64,000 nucleotides of DNA, from contig OY848919.1 in assembly GCA_963693285.1 (NCBI GenBank), positions 1,927,827-1,991,826 of the forward strand, given 5' to 3'. Shown here piece after piece: positions 1-11,430 of the stretch. Both the position numbers and the translations under genes were made by a program. How positions within the stretch are numbered: the stretch's first letter is position 1; every line of letters begins with the position of its first letter. The notes under the pieces are model-generated. The model was given only the letters and a program-made list of their open reading frames with translations, was not told where the DNA came from and did not search any database. This DNA is from Xestospongia muta (lineage: Eukaryota; Porifera; Demospongiae; Haplosclerida; Petrosiidae).

Positions 1-765
1 TACTGATCTCTAACGTACTGATCTCTAATGTACTGATCTCTAACGTACTGATCTCTAATGTACTGATCTCTAATGTACTGATCTCTAACGTACTGATCTC
101 TAACGTACTGATCTCTAACGTACTGATCTCTAACGTACTGATCTCTAATGTACTGATCTCTAATGTACTGATCTCTAACGTACTGATCTCTAATGTACTG
201 ATCTCTAACGTACTGATCTCTAACGTACTGATCTCTAATGTACTGATCTCTAATGTACTGATCTCTAACGTACTGATCTCTAATGTATTGATCTCTAATG
301 TATTGATCTCTAATGTATTGATCTCTAATGTACTGATCTCTAATGTACTGATCTCTAATGTACTGATCTCTAATGTACTGATCTCTAACGTACTGATCTC
401 TAATGTACTGATCTCTAACGTACTGATCTCTAACGTACTGATCTCTAACGTACTGATCTCTAATGTACTGATCTCTAACGTACTGATCTCTAATGTATTG
501 ATCTCTAATGTATTGATCTCTAATGTATTGATCTCTAATGTACTGATCTCTAATGTACTGATCTCTAATGTATTGATCTCTAATGTACTGATCTCTAATG
601 TACTGATCTCTAACGTACTGATCTCTAATGTACTGATCTCTAATGTATTGATCTCTAATGTACTGATCTCTAACGTACTGATCTCTAATGTACTGATCTC
701 TAACGTACTGATCTCTAACGTACTGATCTCTAATGTACTGATCTCTAATGTATTGATCTCTGATG
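1..765. repeat. 15-bp tandem satellite, about 51 copies
   Basis: The unit is tactgatctctaayg, repeated without gaps from the left edge. Copies differ almost only by C/T at two positions. Because 15 is divisible by three, the array stays open in one frame (ISNVL repeats); this is not treated as a gene. The array lies just past exon 2 of the incomplete MFSD8-like paralog and may occupy an intron of it or mark its truncation. Confidence 0.97.
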
Positions 766-915
766 TCTAGACTCTACAATATAAATGAGTTAATAGAATT
801 TTCATTTGTTTCCAACTTATATCAGACTCCTCCCCTTGCCAATTAACCATCAGAATAGACAAAGAGAAATAATTCTGTACCAGTATTTCTGTGATTTTAC
901 TCTTTTACCACTTAC

Positions 916-1349
916 CTCCAATTTCAAAAAGATTTAAAAACAACACTATTAATTTTGTTTGATGTGTTCTATCATACAAAGCTCCCATTATCGGCCCTAT
1001 CATAAAATTTGATATACTCAGAGCAGATATAGTCAGTCCATACAACCATTTCTCTGCTCCAAAATCATTATGCATATAATCCCAACATGTCGGGAGAATG
1101 ACACCTAGAAAGACAGAGCTGGTCAGTAACCAAGACTACGAGACAATGGAAGGAGATTTCATCATATCACTCACTGTATTCAATGCCTCCTGAGAGAAAG
1201 AAGCAAGCTATTGTAAATCTAGTCAGCCATATTTTGATAGAGCTTGTTGTTTCTGTCGTTGATGTGGTTGGTGGTCTTGACACCACGACATCTGATTTCA
1301 TGTCGTGAAAGAAGGCTGTAACGACGGCAAACTTTACTACCACTCTCAA
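916..1349 (-). CDS. MFSD8/CLN7-like transporter, second paralog, 5' exons only
   Basis: Two exons are visible. Exon 1 ends at 1175 with GGIEYS before a GTGAGT donor; its start is either 1349 or, more plausibly, the internal Met at 1301. Exon 2 (916-1104) encodes ILPTCWDYMHNDFGAEKWL, then a membrane segment and the MFS signature region GALYDRTH, ending with FEIGG at a GTAAGT donor. Both exons align with exons 1-2 of the complete gene at 2.1-5.0 kb, with the same intron phase, so this is a tandem paralog. The remaining exons should lie further left, but the satellite at 1-765 fills that space. Either the gene continues outside the window or it is a truncated relic. Splice sites and frame are intact in what is present. 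Confidence 0.7.
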
Positions 1350-1611
1350 TGAAAATTAATAATCAATTAAAAGGAAAGGGTTAAAAATAAATTTGACAAT
1401 AATAATTAATTTTAATAATAATAATAATAATTATAGTAGCATAATATCATATACTGGTATTGTATGTGGATGATATAAAGCAATATAATTTATTAAAGTG
1501 ATTAATGGACTGAAAAAATAACATAAAAATATTTGACGCAATAAAATATTTCTTTATAGCAGCTGCTATTTTAATACAGACTATGTTTGTACTTCTCGAT
1601 TGTTATCAGAA

Positions 1612-4600
1612 TTATTTGATGTATAATTTAGCTTTCTGAATGATAATGTCATTAATACCTATATAACGTTGTATAATATAATAATAATGTTATATAATAT
1701 ATTATAATGTTATATAATATAATATTGTAGTGTTATATAATATACTATTATAATGTTATATAATATAATATTAAAAGTATCATAATTATTATATTAATAA
1801 TTATTAATGTACATAATTACAAGCTGTTTGTTTTCCTTTAGTGAGTTTGTCCATTAATTTATCTACCTGTCAAACCATTCATCTTACTGTCTATCCATCC
1901 ATCCATTTATCCATCTATCCATCCTACTATCTATCCATTCATTCATCCATCATTTCATCTCTTGATAATTATTCATCCATCCATCTATCCATCTATCCAT
2001 CTATCCATCCAACCATCCATCCATCCATTCATCCATCATTTCATCTCTGATAATTATTCATCCATCCATCATTTCATCTCTTGATAATTATTCATCCATC
2101 CATCTATCCATCCATCCATCCATCCATCCATCCATCCATCTGTCCATACTTACCATCACCATCAATAATACTCCAATCTGTACACCATAAAAAGGATAAT
2201 AACTTGTACTAAACTCAAAAGCTGCTCCAGCCCATAATGGTCCCATAATAGCGGCTAATGATTCCACTGACCTCCGTACTCCTTGTCCAAAACCTAGAAT
2301 ATATAACATCACATTAAGGGTCAGTAATAAGTGGGTGTGTTCTTTGATACCTTGTACGGACATTGGAAGTAATTTAGAATAGAGAGAGTTACTGGTTACC
2401 CACGAGAATGAGAGACCAATGATAACCAAACAAAGACCAACACTAAACTCAGCAATAGCCAATATTTTTGTACCTAATGAATGAGTGTAGTATATATACT
2501 CTCTCTCTCTCTCTCTACTTACTCAAAGCAGAACCACTACCAAAGAATCCCATTAGCCAGGTAATAGCAAACAATTCCACAAAGATACCAAAATATATCA
2601 TATATCTAATATAAGACTCATTAATAACTAATTTTTCTCCATTATCACTGACCTATCTGGTATCTTGACTTTTTGACTTAAAAACAAAACAGTTAACAAG
2701 CAGATTATATTCTACAAAGAAAGAGGATATTAGTCCAAGGGTGTGATGTGATGTTGTTTAGGTGTGTGATATAGTGCTACAGGTGTGCATGTAAAGTAGT
2801 GTCACAGGTGTGTATGTGTGTTTGCGTGTGTATGTAATGTGTGATGTGGTGACATACCACAGTAGATTGACTTGAAAAGAAAATACCAGTTTCAAAATCT
2901 GTCCAGTTCAATAGTGTTTCAGCCATTGGAACAAGTCCAGTCTATATGGATATATGAACAGATAAATGGATGGATGGATGCAAAGACAAACGAGTAGAAA
3001 GACAAATAGATAAATAGATGGTCAATGGATAAATGGATTTGTTCAATAGTATGACTGACTGACTAATGGACAAGTTGCATGAAAAATGGACAGACAGACT
3101 GACTTAATATGGACTGCTCTTTTTATTTACCTCTAATACTAGTTCGTCAAACATAGTAAAAAATAACACAGCTAACAACACAACTATTTCTTCTCTAATA
3201 AGTTCACTTATTAACCAGCACAACCTTTTTAACTTCATACTAAGATATACAAAGACTCCAGAACAAAGACCACATTTTATTGTATCATTTGATGATGATC
3301 TAATCCCCTCTGTACTAACACTACCAAATGTCCCATAAACTTTGCTTCTTGATGTTACTTCACCCTGATAAGTTCCTTCAGCCTCACTCTCGAGTCTAGT
3401 TCCCTCTTTATCTGTATTGTTATCACTTCCTCTTAATGTTCGTCTCTCTCTCTCTCTTATTGTTCCTCTTTCTTCCTTTGTTATTGTTCCTTTCTCTTCA
3501 GTGTTGTTCAGACTCAGCACTGGAGTACCAACAGATGATGTAAACATATCTTTAGTACTACGTAGTAATGGAGAACCGTCATTATTTGGTAATAGATCTG
3601 AATTAGACATCACTCCATGAGTATCATCATTAATAAAGACATGTCGATAATGTCCAGGTGTGTTCATAGGATTGTCTGTTGGTGATTGTGATCTATGGGG
3701 TGTGGTCTGCTTCTGACGATTTTCATTTTCTCTTTTGAGTTCTAGTTCTCCGAGCGGTGGGAGTTCAAAGAATAAGAATAAAAACATAATCTCTATTATC
3801 GTCCATACCACCATCATAAAAAGCTAGAGAAAATTGATAAATGGATGTATTATTAGACAAACAATGGATGAATGGATGTATTATTGGACAAACAATGGAT
3901 GAATGGATGTATTAATGGACAAACAATAGATGAATTGGTAAACAGATAAATGGACAGATGGAATTGTTGATGAACAAACATATTTAAAATGAATGGGTTT
4001 ATGAATGGATTGATAAACAGGTCATACCCCTGGTGCTGTGTATTTATCAACACTGTAAGAACCCATATCAAAATTAAATGTTCTATAAATAAGATTAAAT
4101 CCAGGACCTGTAATCAGAAAATATATTGATTAATAGCAATAATTGTATAATAACGATACAGTGTTTAATAACAACAACTTACCTAAAATCACTCCAAACT
4201 GTCTTAAACTCATCATAACAGAATATACTGCTGTCCTCCGGCTCTTAGGGGATATTCTTGCCAAATGGCCATATATCACAGCACCAGCACTCCAACCTAG
4301 ACCTGCAACCATAGCAACAACAGTGTGAATTAACTACATCATCACAACCAAATGATGGCTCAGCATCTAATGACTAATGTATGTCCATTTGTCTCATTCA
4401 TCCATTCATCTGTCTGTCCATTCTTTGTTTATCACTTCATTTATCCCTTCTGATATCAATCCATCCATTCATCTGCCAATCCATTAATCCATCCATCCAT
4501 GGATTCATCTATCCATCCATCCATCCATCCATCCATTCATCCATCTATCGATCCATCTATCCATCCATACCTGTTAAAAATCTACTTGTTAATATCATAT

Positions 4601-5042
4601 ATTTTGATGATGCAGCAAAATACATAAAATTCCCTGAGAAAAAAAAAAGGATACATACATAGCAACAATGGATACATAAGAGACTTCAATTTACCTCCAA
4701 TTTCAAAGAGATTGAGAAACAACACGATATATTTTGGTTTATGAGTTCGATCATATAAAGCTCCCATTATCGGTCCCATCACAAAATTTGATATACTCAT
4801 TGCAGCTAAAGTGAGTCCATACAGCCATTTCTCTGCTCCAAAGTTGTCATGCATATAATTCCAACATGTAGGGATAATGACACCTGAAGACAAGAACAAT
4901 ACAATAACAAGAACAATAACAAGTTGGAAACGTTGTTAACATATTGATTATTAAACGTACTGTATTCAATGCCTCCTGCTACGAAGAAACTAGCAATAGT
5001 GACTAGAGTGAGGCAGTGTTTTAGTTTACTAGGCGCGGACAT
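1612..5042 (-). CDS. MFSD8/CLN7-like major facilitator transporter
   Basis: I could assemble about ten exons with GT-AG borders and matching phases: 5042 to about 4966 (MSAPSKLKH...GGIEYS), about 4899-4694, 4571-4633, 4183-4302, about 4110-4031, about 3822-3130, about 2945-2855, 2653-2711, 2523-2605, 2351-2473 and about 2300-2154. The product is a multi-pass MFS protein. Hallmarks are [11 protein letters not shown] after helix 2, the helix 4 segment [13 protein letters not shown], and, in the second half, [18 protein letters not shown] and [10 protein letters not shown], which resemble MFSD8 (lysosomal, mutated in human CLN7 disease). The exon at 3130-3822 adds an unusually long hydrophilic Ser/Thr/Glu-rich central loop of about 170 residues. 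After the donor at 2154 the last exon is uncertain; a short one at 1612-1635 ending in a stop fits the phase. Substrate is not deducible from sequence. Confidence 0.8.
1841..2153. repeat. TCCA/TCTA tetranucleotide tract in MFSD8-like 3' intron
   Basis: Long imperfect runs of atccatccatct, interrupted by a duplicated cell containing catttcatctcttgataattattc. The tract directly abuts the donor site at 2153. Similar tracts recur in most introns of the window (4381-4570, 10530-10800, 35690-35860, 38435-38530, 45210-45470, 47330-47780). It also generates spurious ORFs rich in HPSIH. Confidence 0.9.
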
Positions 5043-5235
5043 AGCCTAGCTTGATCCTAGTACCACTGTACCAGGTAAAAAGAGCCTAGTAATCAAGGGA
5101 GCAATAGTCTGGCTTCTCTAATAACTGGGCTGGGCTCGATCACATGAAAATTAGTAATGCAATTATTCATAGCTAAGTAATTATTCATGATAGTTTATAA
5201 TTGATTATTATTGTCATTTATTAATAAAATGATCA

Positions 5236-6396
5236 AGTGATTTTCTTTCCTAGCATATTTCAAATACTTTATATAATTCGTGAAGATCAGTTATTATAAT
5301 ATACTGCCATCACTGATCACTGGTATTTCTCTAGGAGGAATTAAGTCCACTCGTATTATGGAATAGAGAAAACAATCATGTGGTGTAACCCATTGCTTCT
5401 TGATAAGGTCAGTATTAAAGTAAACCAAAAAGGCTTCATTCATTACAGCTGCAGATATTTTATAATGAGGTTTTGTTCATTTGTCATCAATTGTAAAATC
5501 TATCAATGGATTGGCCTTTCCTGTATGCATCCATTTATCCATTCATCTGTCCATTCACTCACTGTTCTTTCTTGCATATTATCATATTGCTGTGTATTGT
5601 GTCAATAAGAAAGGGACCATTTTGAATACAATAGAAGAGAGAACACTCTGTAGCTATACCACAAAAACAATCTTGTTTTGTCTTTCAATCTATTTATATT
5701 AATAAAACAATGGTGAAGTGATTTTTATATTACAATATCACTTACTATGTACGATATTATAATTATCATTATACAGTATATAATTATTACACATCATGAT
5801 AGCCTTAAGGGAATTCTTTATCAATATCCTATAAACATATTACCTTGATGTTTATTATTTTGTGTCTCTTGTAATAACTTGTTTACACTAGTTCAATAAA
5901 CTGGTTTGTGACGTCCACGTTTCCTTTGAGTAATAGTTAGAGAACTCTTTCTCTTAAGTTTCTTTCCTGACGATTGTCCATCACAAAAGTCCTTATCTGC
6001 TTCTTTCTATGTCTCCATATCTTGTGCTTGAGATAAAGAATGTAAAAATGCTTCTAACTTTCGTTCTTTAGAGTCTGTGCATACCATCTGATGAGCATAC
6101 ACTCTACTTTCTAATGAAAGAAGTGAGAGGACATTATATACACTGAAGTATGCATAGATGAAAGGTGGATAGACCCATAGATGAATTAATGGATGAGTGG
6201 GTGAATAGATAAACAGTTCAACTTTCTCACCACTGTTCTTTGATGTGGTATTCTTTTCAAGTGATGATGATGTTGATATACCAGGTAATAATGTCTGTGT
6301 GTAGTAAGTATGTGAGTTATTACATCCTAATAGTTTATCTTCAATACATTGTCATATTATCTCTATTATCTTGTCTTCATAAAGAAAATGAACCTA
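5236..6396 (-). pseudogene. MLH1: MLH1 3'-exon relic A
   Basis: Four MLH1 exons can be aligned in order with the intact gene. About 5240-5340 matches the last exon (FERC end region). About 5550-5685 matches the penultimate exon. About 5830-6150 matches the exon beginning [10 protein letters not shown]. 6228-6396 matches the exon beginning VHFLHEDKI. Exons in between are missing. The YAHQ exon carries an in-frame TAG (plus 6007-6009) where the intact gene has an open codon, and the last exon is scrambled after about 5340. It is a dead fragment, and relic B is a close copy of it. Confidence 0.85.
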
Positions 6397-6476
6397 AAAA
6401 GGACGAATTGATGATGACTGTACATGTACCTGGATGATTGGACAGATTCAGGTTCATTTTCTTCAAGAAGACAAGA
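6371..6476. repeat. Inverted repeat of an MLH1 exon end
   Basis: The 5' end of the VHFLHEDK exon relic (cttgtcttcataaagaaaat..., 6371-6396) is followed about 54 bp later by its inverted copy (aggttcattttcttcaagaa..., about 6450-6476). The same arrangement is repeated at 8573-8677, so the inversion predates the A/B duplication. Confidence 0.75.
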
Positions 6477-6616
6477 AATGGTACTACCAATAAAACTTTA
6501 TATCTTAGAATTATACTACAATTCTTAAGTTTAGTTATTTGTCTTATCCCAATACAGGTATATAATCCCACCCATGTCAGTGGTAATTCTTGGAAAGGCT
6601 TATATTTGGTGTATAA

Positions 6617-7480
6617 TCAAAACCAGGAATTCTTAGAATGATATTAGAAGGACATGTTGTTGTGACAGGTGATGTCTGTGGAACAAGCCACTGTACACTT
6701 TCTTATATTAATACTGTATAAACCCTTAAAGAGCTTTTTAGTTACACATCATACTACAGTCTATAATTGTTAATGAGAAGAAAGCAAAATGACTGTTGAA
6801 ATGTATTACCAAGAATAGTGTTAAAAAGCTTTCTCTTGTTCAAACTAAATTTAACTATTATTAAGTAGACGCACAAACAAGAATGTCTGGCATATAAAAC
6901 ATGGTATGTCTGTTCAGGTAAGAAGTAAACATGAACCATATGGATTAATGGGAAGTAAACTTGTTACTCATTGACTCACCAGATTGTCAACTAAACCAAT
7001 CTTGTCAATTTAAAAGTAATCTGTAAGTTTGAAATTACAGATGATCTTATTATAATATTCAATGTATTATTAAAACCAGGAACTCTTACAATGATCTGTT
7101 ATTGTGTCAGGTGGTATATGTGGAACAAACCACTGTACACTCCTTTATTGATCCTTAAACCCTTAAAGAGCTTATTTACATCACATACATATGTAATCTA
7201 GCTACTACCTAGGGTTAGTCAAAGTAGATAAATATTGAAAAACAACTCTAGCAAAAAGTGTTCAAAAAGCTTTCTCTTGTTGAAACTAGTACTAAGCAGA
7301 CAAGTAAACAGAAATGTTTGACATGTAATAAGACATGCTGTACTAGGCCAGACAGTAAAAATGAACCAAATGGAATAATACAGGTGGTAGAATTCATTAA
7401 CTCATCAAATTGTCAACTGAGTCAATCATGTCAATTTTAAATTAATTTGCAAATTTGAAATTACTAATGACTTTGAAACC
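6617..7480. repeat. Two diverged tandem copies of a ~400-bp segment
   Basis: 6617-7030 and 7066-7480 share a run of landmarks in the same order: aaccaggaattcttagaatg, gtggaacaagccactgtaca, cccttaaagagctt, aaaaagctttctcttgtt and gattgtcaactaaa. The second copy has a 60-codon open frame ending in a Cys-rich tail (7258-7440), but the first copy does not preserve it. I see no gene here. Confidence 0.65.
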
Positions 7481-7544
7481 TCAGTGAATATAGTGCTAGC
7501 TCTTGATTTTCAAATTTGAAAGTACTATAATACTGTCTAGACTA

Positions 7545-8598
7545 ATACTAGTATGGAATATAGAAAACAGTCATGTGGGTTAACCCATTGTTTCTTAATA
7601 AGGTCAGTATTAAAGTATATACGTAAACCAAAAAGGCTTCATTCATTACAGCGCAGATATTTCATAATGAGGTTTTGTTCATTTGTCATCAATTGTAAAA
7701 TCTATCAATGGATTGGACTTTCCTGGTATGCATCCATTTATCCATCCATCAGTCCATTCACTCACTGTTCTTTCTTGCATATTATCATATTGCTGTGTAT
7801 TGTGTCAATACAAAAGAGCCATTTTGAATACAATAAAAGAGAGAACACCCTGTAGTTATACCACAAAAACAATCTTGTTTTGTCTCTCAATCTATTTATA
7901 TTAATGATACAATAGTGAAGTGATTTTTATACTACAATATCACTTACTATGTATGATATTATAATTATCATTATACAGTATATAATTATTACACATCATG
8001 ATAGCCTTAAGAGAATTACTTATCAATATCCTATAAACATATTACCTTGATGTTTATTATTTTGTGTCTGTTGTAATAACTTGTTTACACTAGTTAAATG
8101 AACTGGTTTGTGATGTCCACGTTTCCTTTGAGTAATAGTTAGAGAATTCTTTCTATTAAGTTTCTTTCCTGACGACTGTCCATCACAAAAGTCCTCATCT
8201 GCTTCTTTCTGTGTCTCCATATCTTATCCATGAGATAAAGGATGTAAAAATGGTTCTAACTTTTGTTCTTTAGAGTCTGTACGTACCATTTGATGAGCAT
8301 ACACTCTACTTTCTAATGAAAGAAGTGAGAGGACATTATATACACTGAAGTATGCATAGATGAAAGGTAGATAGACACATAGATGAATTAATGGATGAAT
8401 GGGTGAATAGATAAACAATTCAACTTTCTTACCACTGTTCTTTGATGTGGTATTCATTTCAAGTGATGCTGCTGCTGATATACCAGGTAATAATATCTGT
8501 GTGTAGTAAGTATGTGAGTTATTACATCCTAATAGTTTATCTTCAATACATTGTTGTATTGTCTCTATTATCTTGTCTTCATGAAGAAAATGAACCTA
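7545..8598 (-). pseudogene. MLH1: MLH1 3'-exon relic B
   Basis: This is a near-identical sister of relic A without the start of the last-exon match. Penultimate-exon sequence lies at about 7760-7890, the [10 protein letters not shown] exon at about 8035-8350, and the VHFLHEDK exon at 8430-8598. The YAHQ exon has its own nonsense change, TAA at plus 8224-8226 where intact MLH1 reads CAA, which differs from the stop in relic A. The region from 8600 to 8810 also continues to match 6400-6600, so the A/B duplication unit extends past the exon. Confidence 0.85.
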
Positions 8599-8677
8599 AA
8601 AAGGATGAATGGATGATGACTGTACATATACCTGGATGATTGGACAGATTCAGGTTCATTTTCTTCAAGAAGACAAG
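8573..8677. repeat. Second copy of the inverted MLH1 exon-end repeat
   Basis: Same head-to-head arrangement as at 6371-6476, with arms at 8573-8598 and 8652-8677. Confidence 0.7.
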
Positions 8678-9009
8678 AAATAGTACTACCAATAAAGCTT
8701 TATATCTTAGAATTATACTACAATTCTCAAGTTTAGTTATTTGTCTTATCCCAATACAGGTATATAATCCCACCCATGTCAGTGGTAATTCTTGGAAAGG
8801 TTGTTTTGCATAACCTATCCCAATATAAGTATGTATATGAATGGATGATATCTCAACTCTTTAGCACTATTCAAAATAATTCGGTCTTGTCTCTATATAC
8901 CACTGTAAATAAATTGGTTGATTTAACCAGTATATATAATGAGATAGTAATTCAATATTAATATACTAATTGATGAGTCATGTAGAAAATTATTGTCAGC
9001 AATTATGAA

Positions 9010-9345
9010 ATTATGTTATTAGTTAGACAAAAGAAGTATCATGGATATCAGACATGTACATGTGAGGACTGTTACAATAATCTTGATATTAGGACAACTT
9101 TCCATGTAACATACATGCCCTTTCTAAAGATGATAGTATTGTAATACAAGAACTGTCAATTCCTTAGTAATTAGTAATAAAAACCGCATATCAAATTATC
9201 ATAGATGTCAGATATGTGCATGTGAGGGCTGTTACTATAATGTTTACATTAGGACAGATTTCAGATTATGTGTGCCCTTTCTAAGGAAGATATTGTTGAA
9301 CTACATCAATCATCAACTAGTTGATGGTTCATGTATTCCATTGTA
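9010..9345. repeat. Paired ~165-bp repeat, locus 1
   Basis: Two direct copies begin near 9020 and 9190. Each contains tatcatggatatcagacatg, a gtgagg-ctgttac stretch, a ttaggaca block, catgccctttctaa and ttagtaattagtaat. The same pair is found at 10012-10330 and 14995-15305. A single diverged copy lies downstream of the 24.5-kb family gene (about 26365-26530), so the repeat probably belongs to the 3' flank of the duplicated unit. Confidence 0.7.
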
Positions 9346-9624
9346 ATTAGTAATATAAAACAGCATATGTATGTAATGATATGATGTCCTCTTTACAACT
9401 TTCCATATCCTATATCTTACTCTGGATCAAGTATGGTCAATAGTGCAAAGTTCTCAGTACACATTGCTTTCTCAGAAATGAAAAAAGAGAGAGTAGGAAG
9501 CCATTACAAATAACATTGTACATCCTTGAAGTCTGAATACTTCATACTAAGCTGAATGGATGAATGGATGGATGGATTTTTATGAAAGAAAGATGAAAAG
9601 ATGGATGGACAAATGAATAGGTGA

Positions 9625-9802
9625 ACAGTTTCAACTTTCTCACTACTGTTCTTTACGTGGTATTCTCTTCAAGTGATGATACTGATATACCAGGTAATAA
9701 TATCTGTGTGTAGTAAGTATGTGAGTATTTACATCTTAATAGTTTATCTTCAATACATTGTTGTATTGTCTCTATTATCTTGTCTTCATGAAGAAATGAA
9801 CC
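9625..9802 (-). pseudogene. MLH1: MLH1 [12 protein letters not shown] relic C
   Basis: One exon only, from the [16 protein letters not shown] end (plus 9645) to the exon start at plus 9800 (tcttgtcttcatgaagaaat). Small deletions break the frame. Sequence to its left (9350-9620) shows nothing recognisable apart from a TGGA tract. Confidence 0.75.
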
Positions 9803-10011
9803 TGAAAATACAGAGTAGATTGGTATAGATTAATGGATGTATGGATGAATGTGTTGTACTATATAACACTCATTGACCTTATAATTATAAAACCAATGAA
9901 CACTATGAACATGTTACAGTTGAGTTATGTTCTTGGAATTATAGTAGGTTTATCATAACTAGTTATTTTGACCTATCCCAATCCCACACAGTGATATTCT
10001 GTGTATCAAAT

Positions 10012-10330
10012 CTGTTAGTTAGACAAAAGAAGTATCATGGATACCAGATGTGTACATGTGAGGACTGTTACAATAATCTTGATATTAGGACAACTTTCCA
10101 TATAATATACATGCCCTTTCTAAGGATGATAGCGTTGTAGCACGAGAACTGTCAATTCCTTAGTAATTAGTAATAAAAACTGCATATCAAATTATCATGG
10201 ATACCAGACATGTGCATGTGAGGGCTGTTACTATAATGTTTACATTAGGACACAACATACATGCACTTTCTGAGGATGATAGTGTTGAAGTACATGAACC
10301 GTTGATTCTATAGTAATTAGTAATCAAAAC
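10012..10330. repeat. Paired ~165-bp repeat, locus 2
   Basis: Two copies starting near 10020 and 10185, with the same landmarks as at 9010-9345 (atcatggataccagatgtgt, gtgaggactgttac, atgccctttctaaggatgat). This supports a duplication of the 9.0-9.8 kb block into 10.0-10.5 kb, as each is followed by an MLH1 [12 protein letters not shown] relic. Confidence 0.7.
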
Positions 10331-10365
10331 AGTATGTCTAGTTGATACTTTACAAAAATAATGGA

Positions 10366-10399
10366 TATCTCTCTTATTTCTAGTGAAATAAGAGAGATA
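10366..10399. repeat. Perfect inverted repeat, 15-bp arms
   Basis: tatctctcttatttc is followed by a tagt loop and the exact reverse complement. It sits between the paired repeat and relic D. No promoter or terminator role can be assigned. Confidence 0.8.
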
Positions 10400-10404
10400 A
10401 CAGA

Positions 10405-10520
10405 GATATATCAGGTAATAATGTCTCTGTGTAGTAAGTACATAAGTACATTACATCTTAATTTATCTTACGTTGCTGTATTGTCCCTATTATCTTGTCT
10501 TCATAAAGAAAATGAACCTG
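10405..10520 (-). pseudogene. MLH1: MLH1 [12 protein letters not shown] relic D
   Basis: A partial and more diverged copy of the exon. Plus 10410-10520 matches aggtaataatgtct, agtaagtac and the exon start tcttgtcttcataaagaaaa. Internal bases are lost, so it cannot encode the segment. It lies left of the 11.4-kb family gene, as the true exon lies left of the nested gene in MLH1. Confidence 0.7.
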
Positions 10521-11041
10521 AAATTAATGAATAGATGAATGGATGGATGAATGGAAGGATAAATAAGATAGATGGATCAATGGATGAATGCTTGATGGAT
10601 ATACGAATAGATGGATGAATGAATATTTGGATGGTGGGGGTGGATATATGGATAGATAGACAGGTAAATGGAGAATGTTTGGATCCTGTCCATGTTTCTT
10701 TTGAGTAACAGTAGATATATGGATAGATGGATGGATGTTTGGATGGAGGGAATGCATAAATTATTTGAGAGGTGGATAGATGAGTGGGTGGATGGATAAA
10801 TTGATAGTTGTCGAATTTTAATTTATAAAAGAGTAATCATAAAGTACACAACTTTACTTAATTTAATACAAACATGCTATTATATTAATATATGAGATTT
10901 AAGAAACACAATAGTTTTGGCCATAACTTATCTGTTAACTAAATAACTACATTTCTCTTCTGAATAAAATCCTTCCTTCTTAGTTGTGATAGGAGGAAAC
11001 CAAAGTTATTGTATATAATTAATTTAATTGATTAGAAACAA

Positions 11042-11090
11042 CCAATCAGTTTTAATCGTGATGACGCATTTCTTGTCATAGGACGGTATA
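11042..11090 (+). promoter_or_regulatory. Upstream promoter half of 7-helix gene 1 (CCAAT to split TATA)
   Basis: CCAAT at 11042-11046 is followed by tttcttgtcataggacggtata. The same block precedes gene 2 (16443-16490) and, more diverged, gene 4 (24478-24527) and gene 5 (31720-31752). The TATA box is separated from the upstream block by the MITE, but a TATAAATA copy remains at 11383 on the gene side. Confidence 0.65.
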
Positions 11091-11382
11091 ATACGGAAGC
11101 CGAAGGCGGACACCCAATTCCAATTCTACTTTCCATCGCTCAATGAACTGAAGCGAGCACCGCGAGCTGTTTCTTAGAATGGAGCGAAGCGACATGTTTC
11201 CGGTTATAGGGTGGGGCTATAGGATTTTAGTTGTTAAATATTCCATCGAAGGATAGAAAATAGAGTTGGAATTGGAATATTTTTGGAAAACTGCAAAGTA
11301 GAATTGGATATATTCGGCAAACTTCAAAGCAGAGTATATGAAATTCGAAATAGAAATGGATGTCCGCCTTCGGCTTCCGTAG
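11091..11382. mobile_element. MITE-like insertion in the TATA box of 7-helix gene 1
   Basis: A 292-bp element with inverted ends. The left end begins tacggaagccgaaggcggac; the right end is its reverse complement (gtccgccttcggcttccgta). Imperfect pairing extends further in. TATA is present on both sides (11087-11090 and 11383-11386), consistent with a TA or TATA target duplication. Paralogous promoters without the element read straight through ggtataaataag, which defines the empty site. No coding capacity; superfamily not assigned. Confidence 0.85.
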
Positions 11383-11430
11383 TATAAATAAGATGGTGAT
11401 AGCTGATAGATAACTCGGCAACACACGCCA

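Noticed and set aside
288..770. 160-codon ORF of ISNVL repeats
   Set aside because: It is a by-product of a 15-bp satellite whose unit length is a multiple of three; no start context or non-repeat sequence.
5378..8961. Short ORFs on the plus strand in the 5.4-9.0 kb region
   Set aside because: They are antisense shadows of MLH1 exon relics; the minus-strand match to MLH1 explains their sequence.
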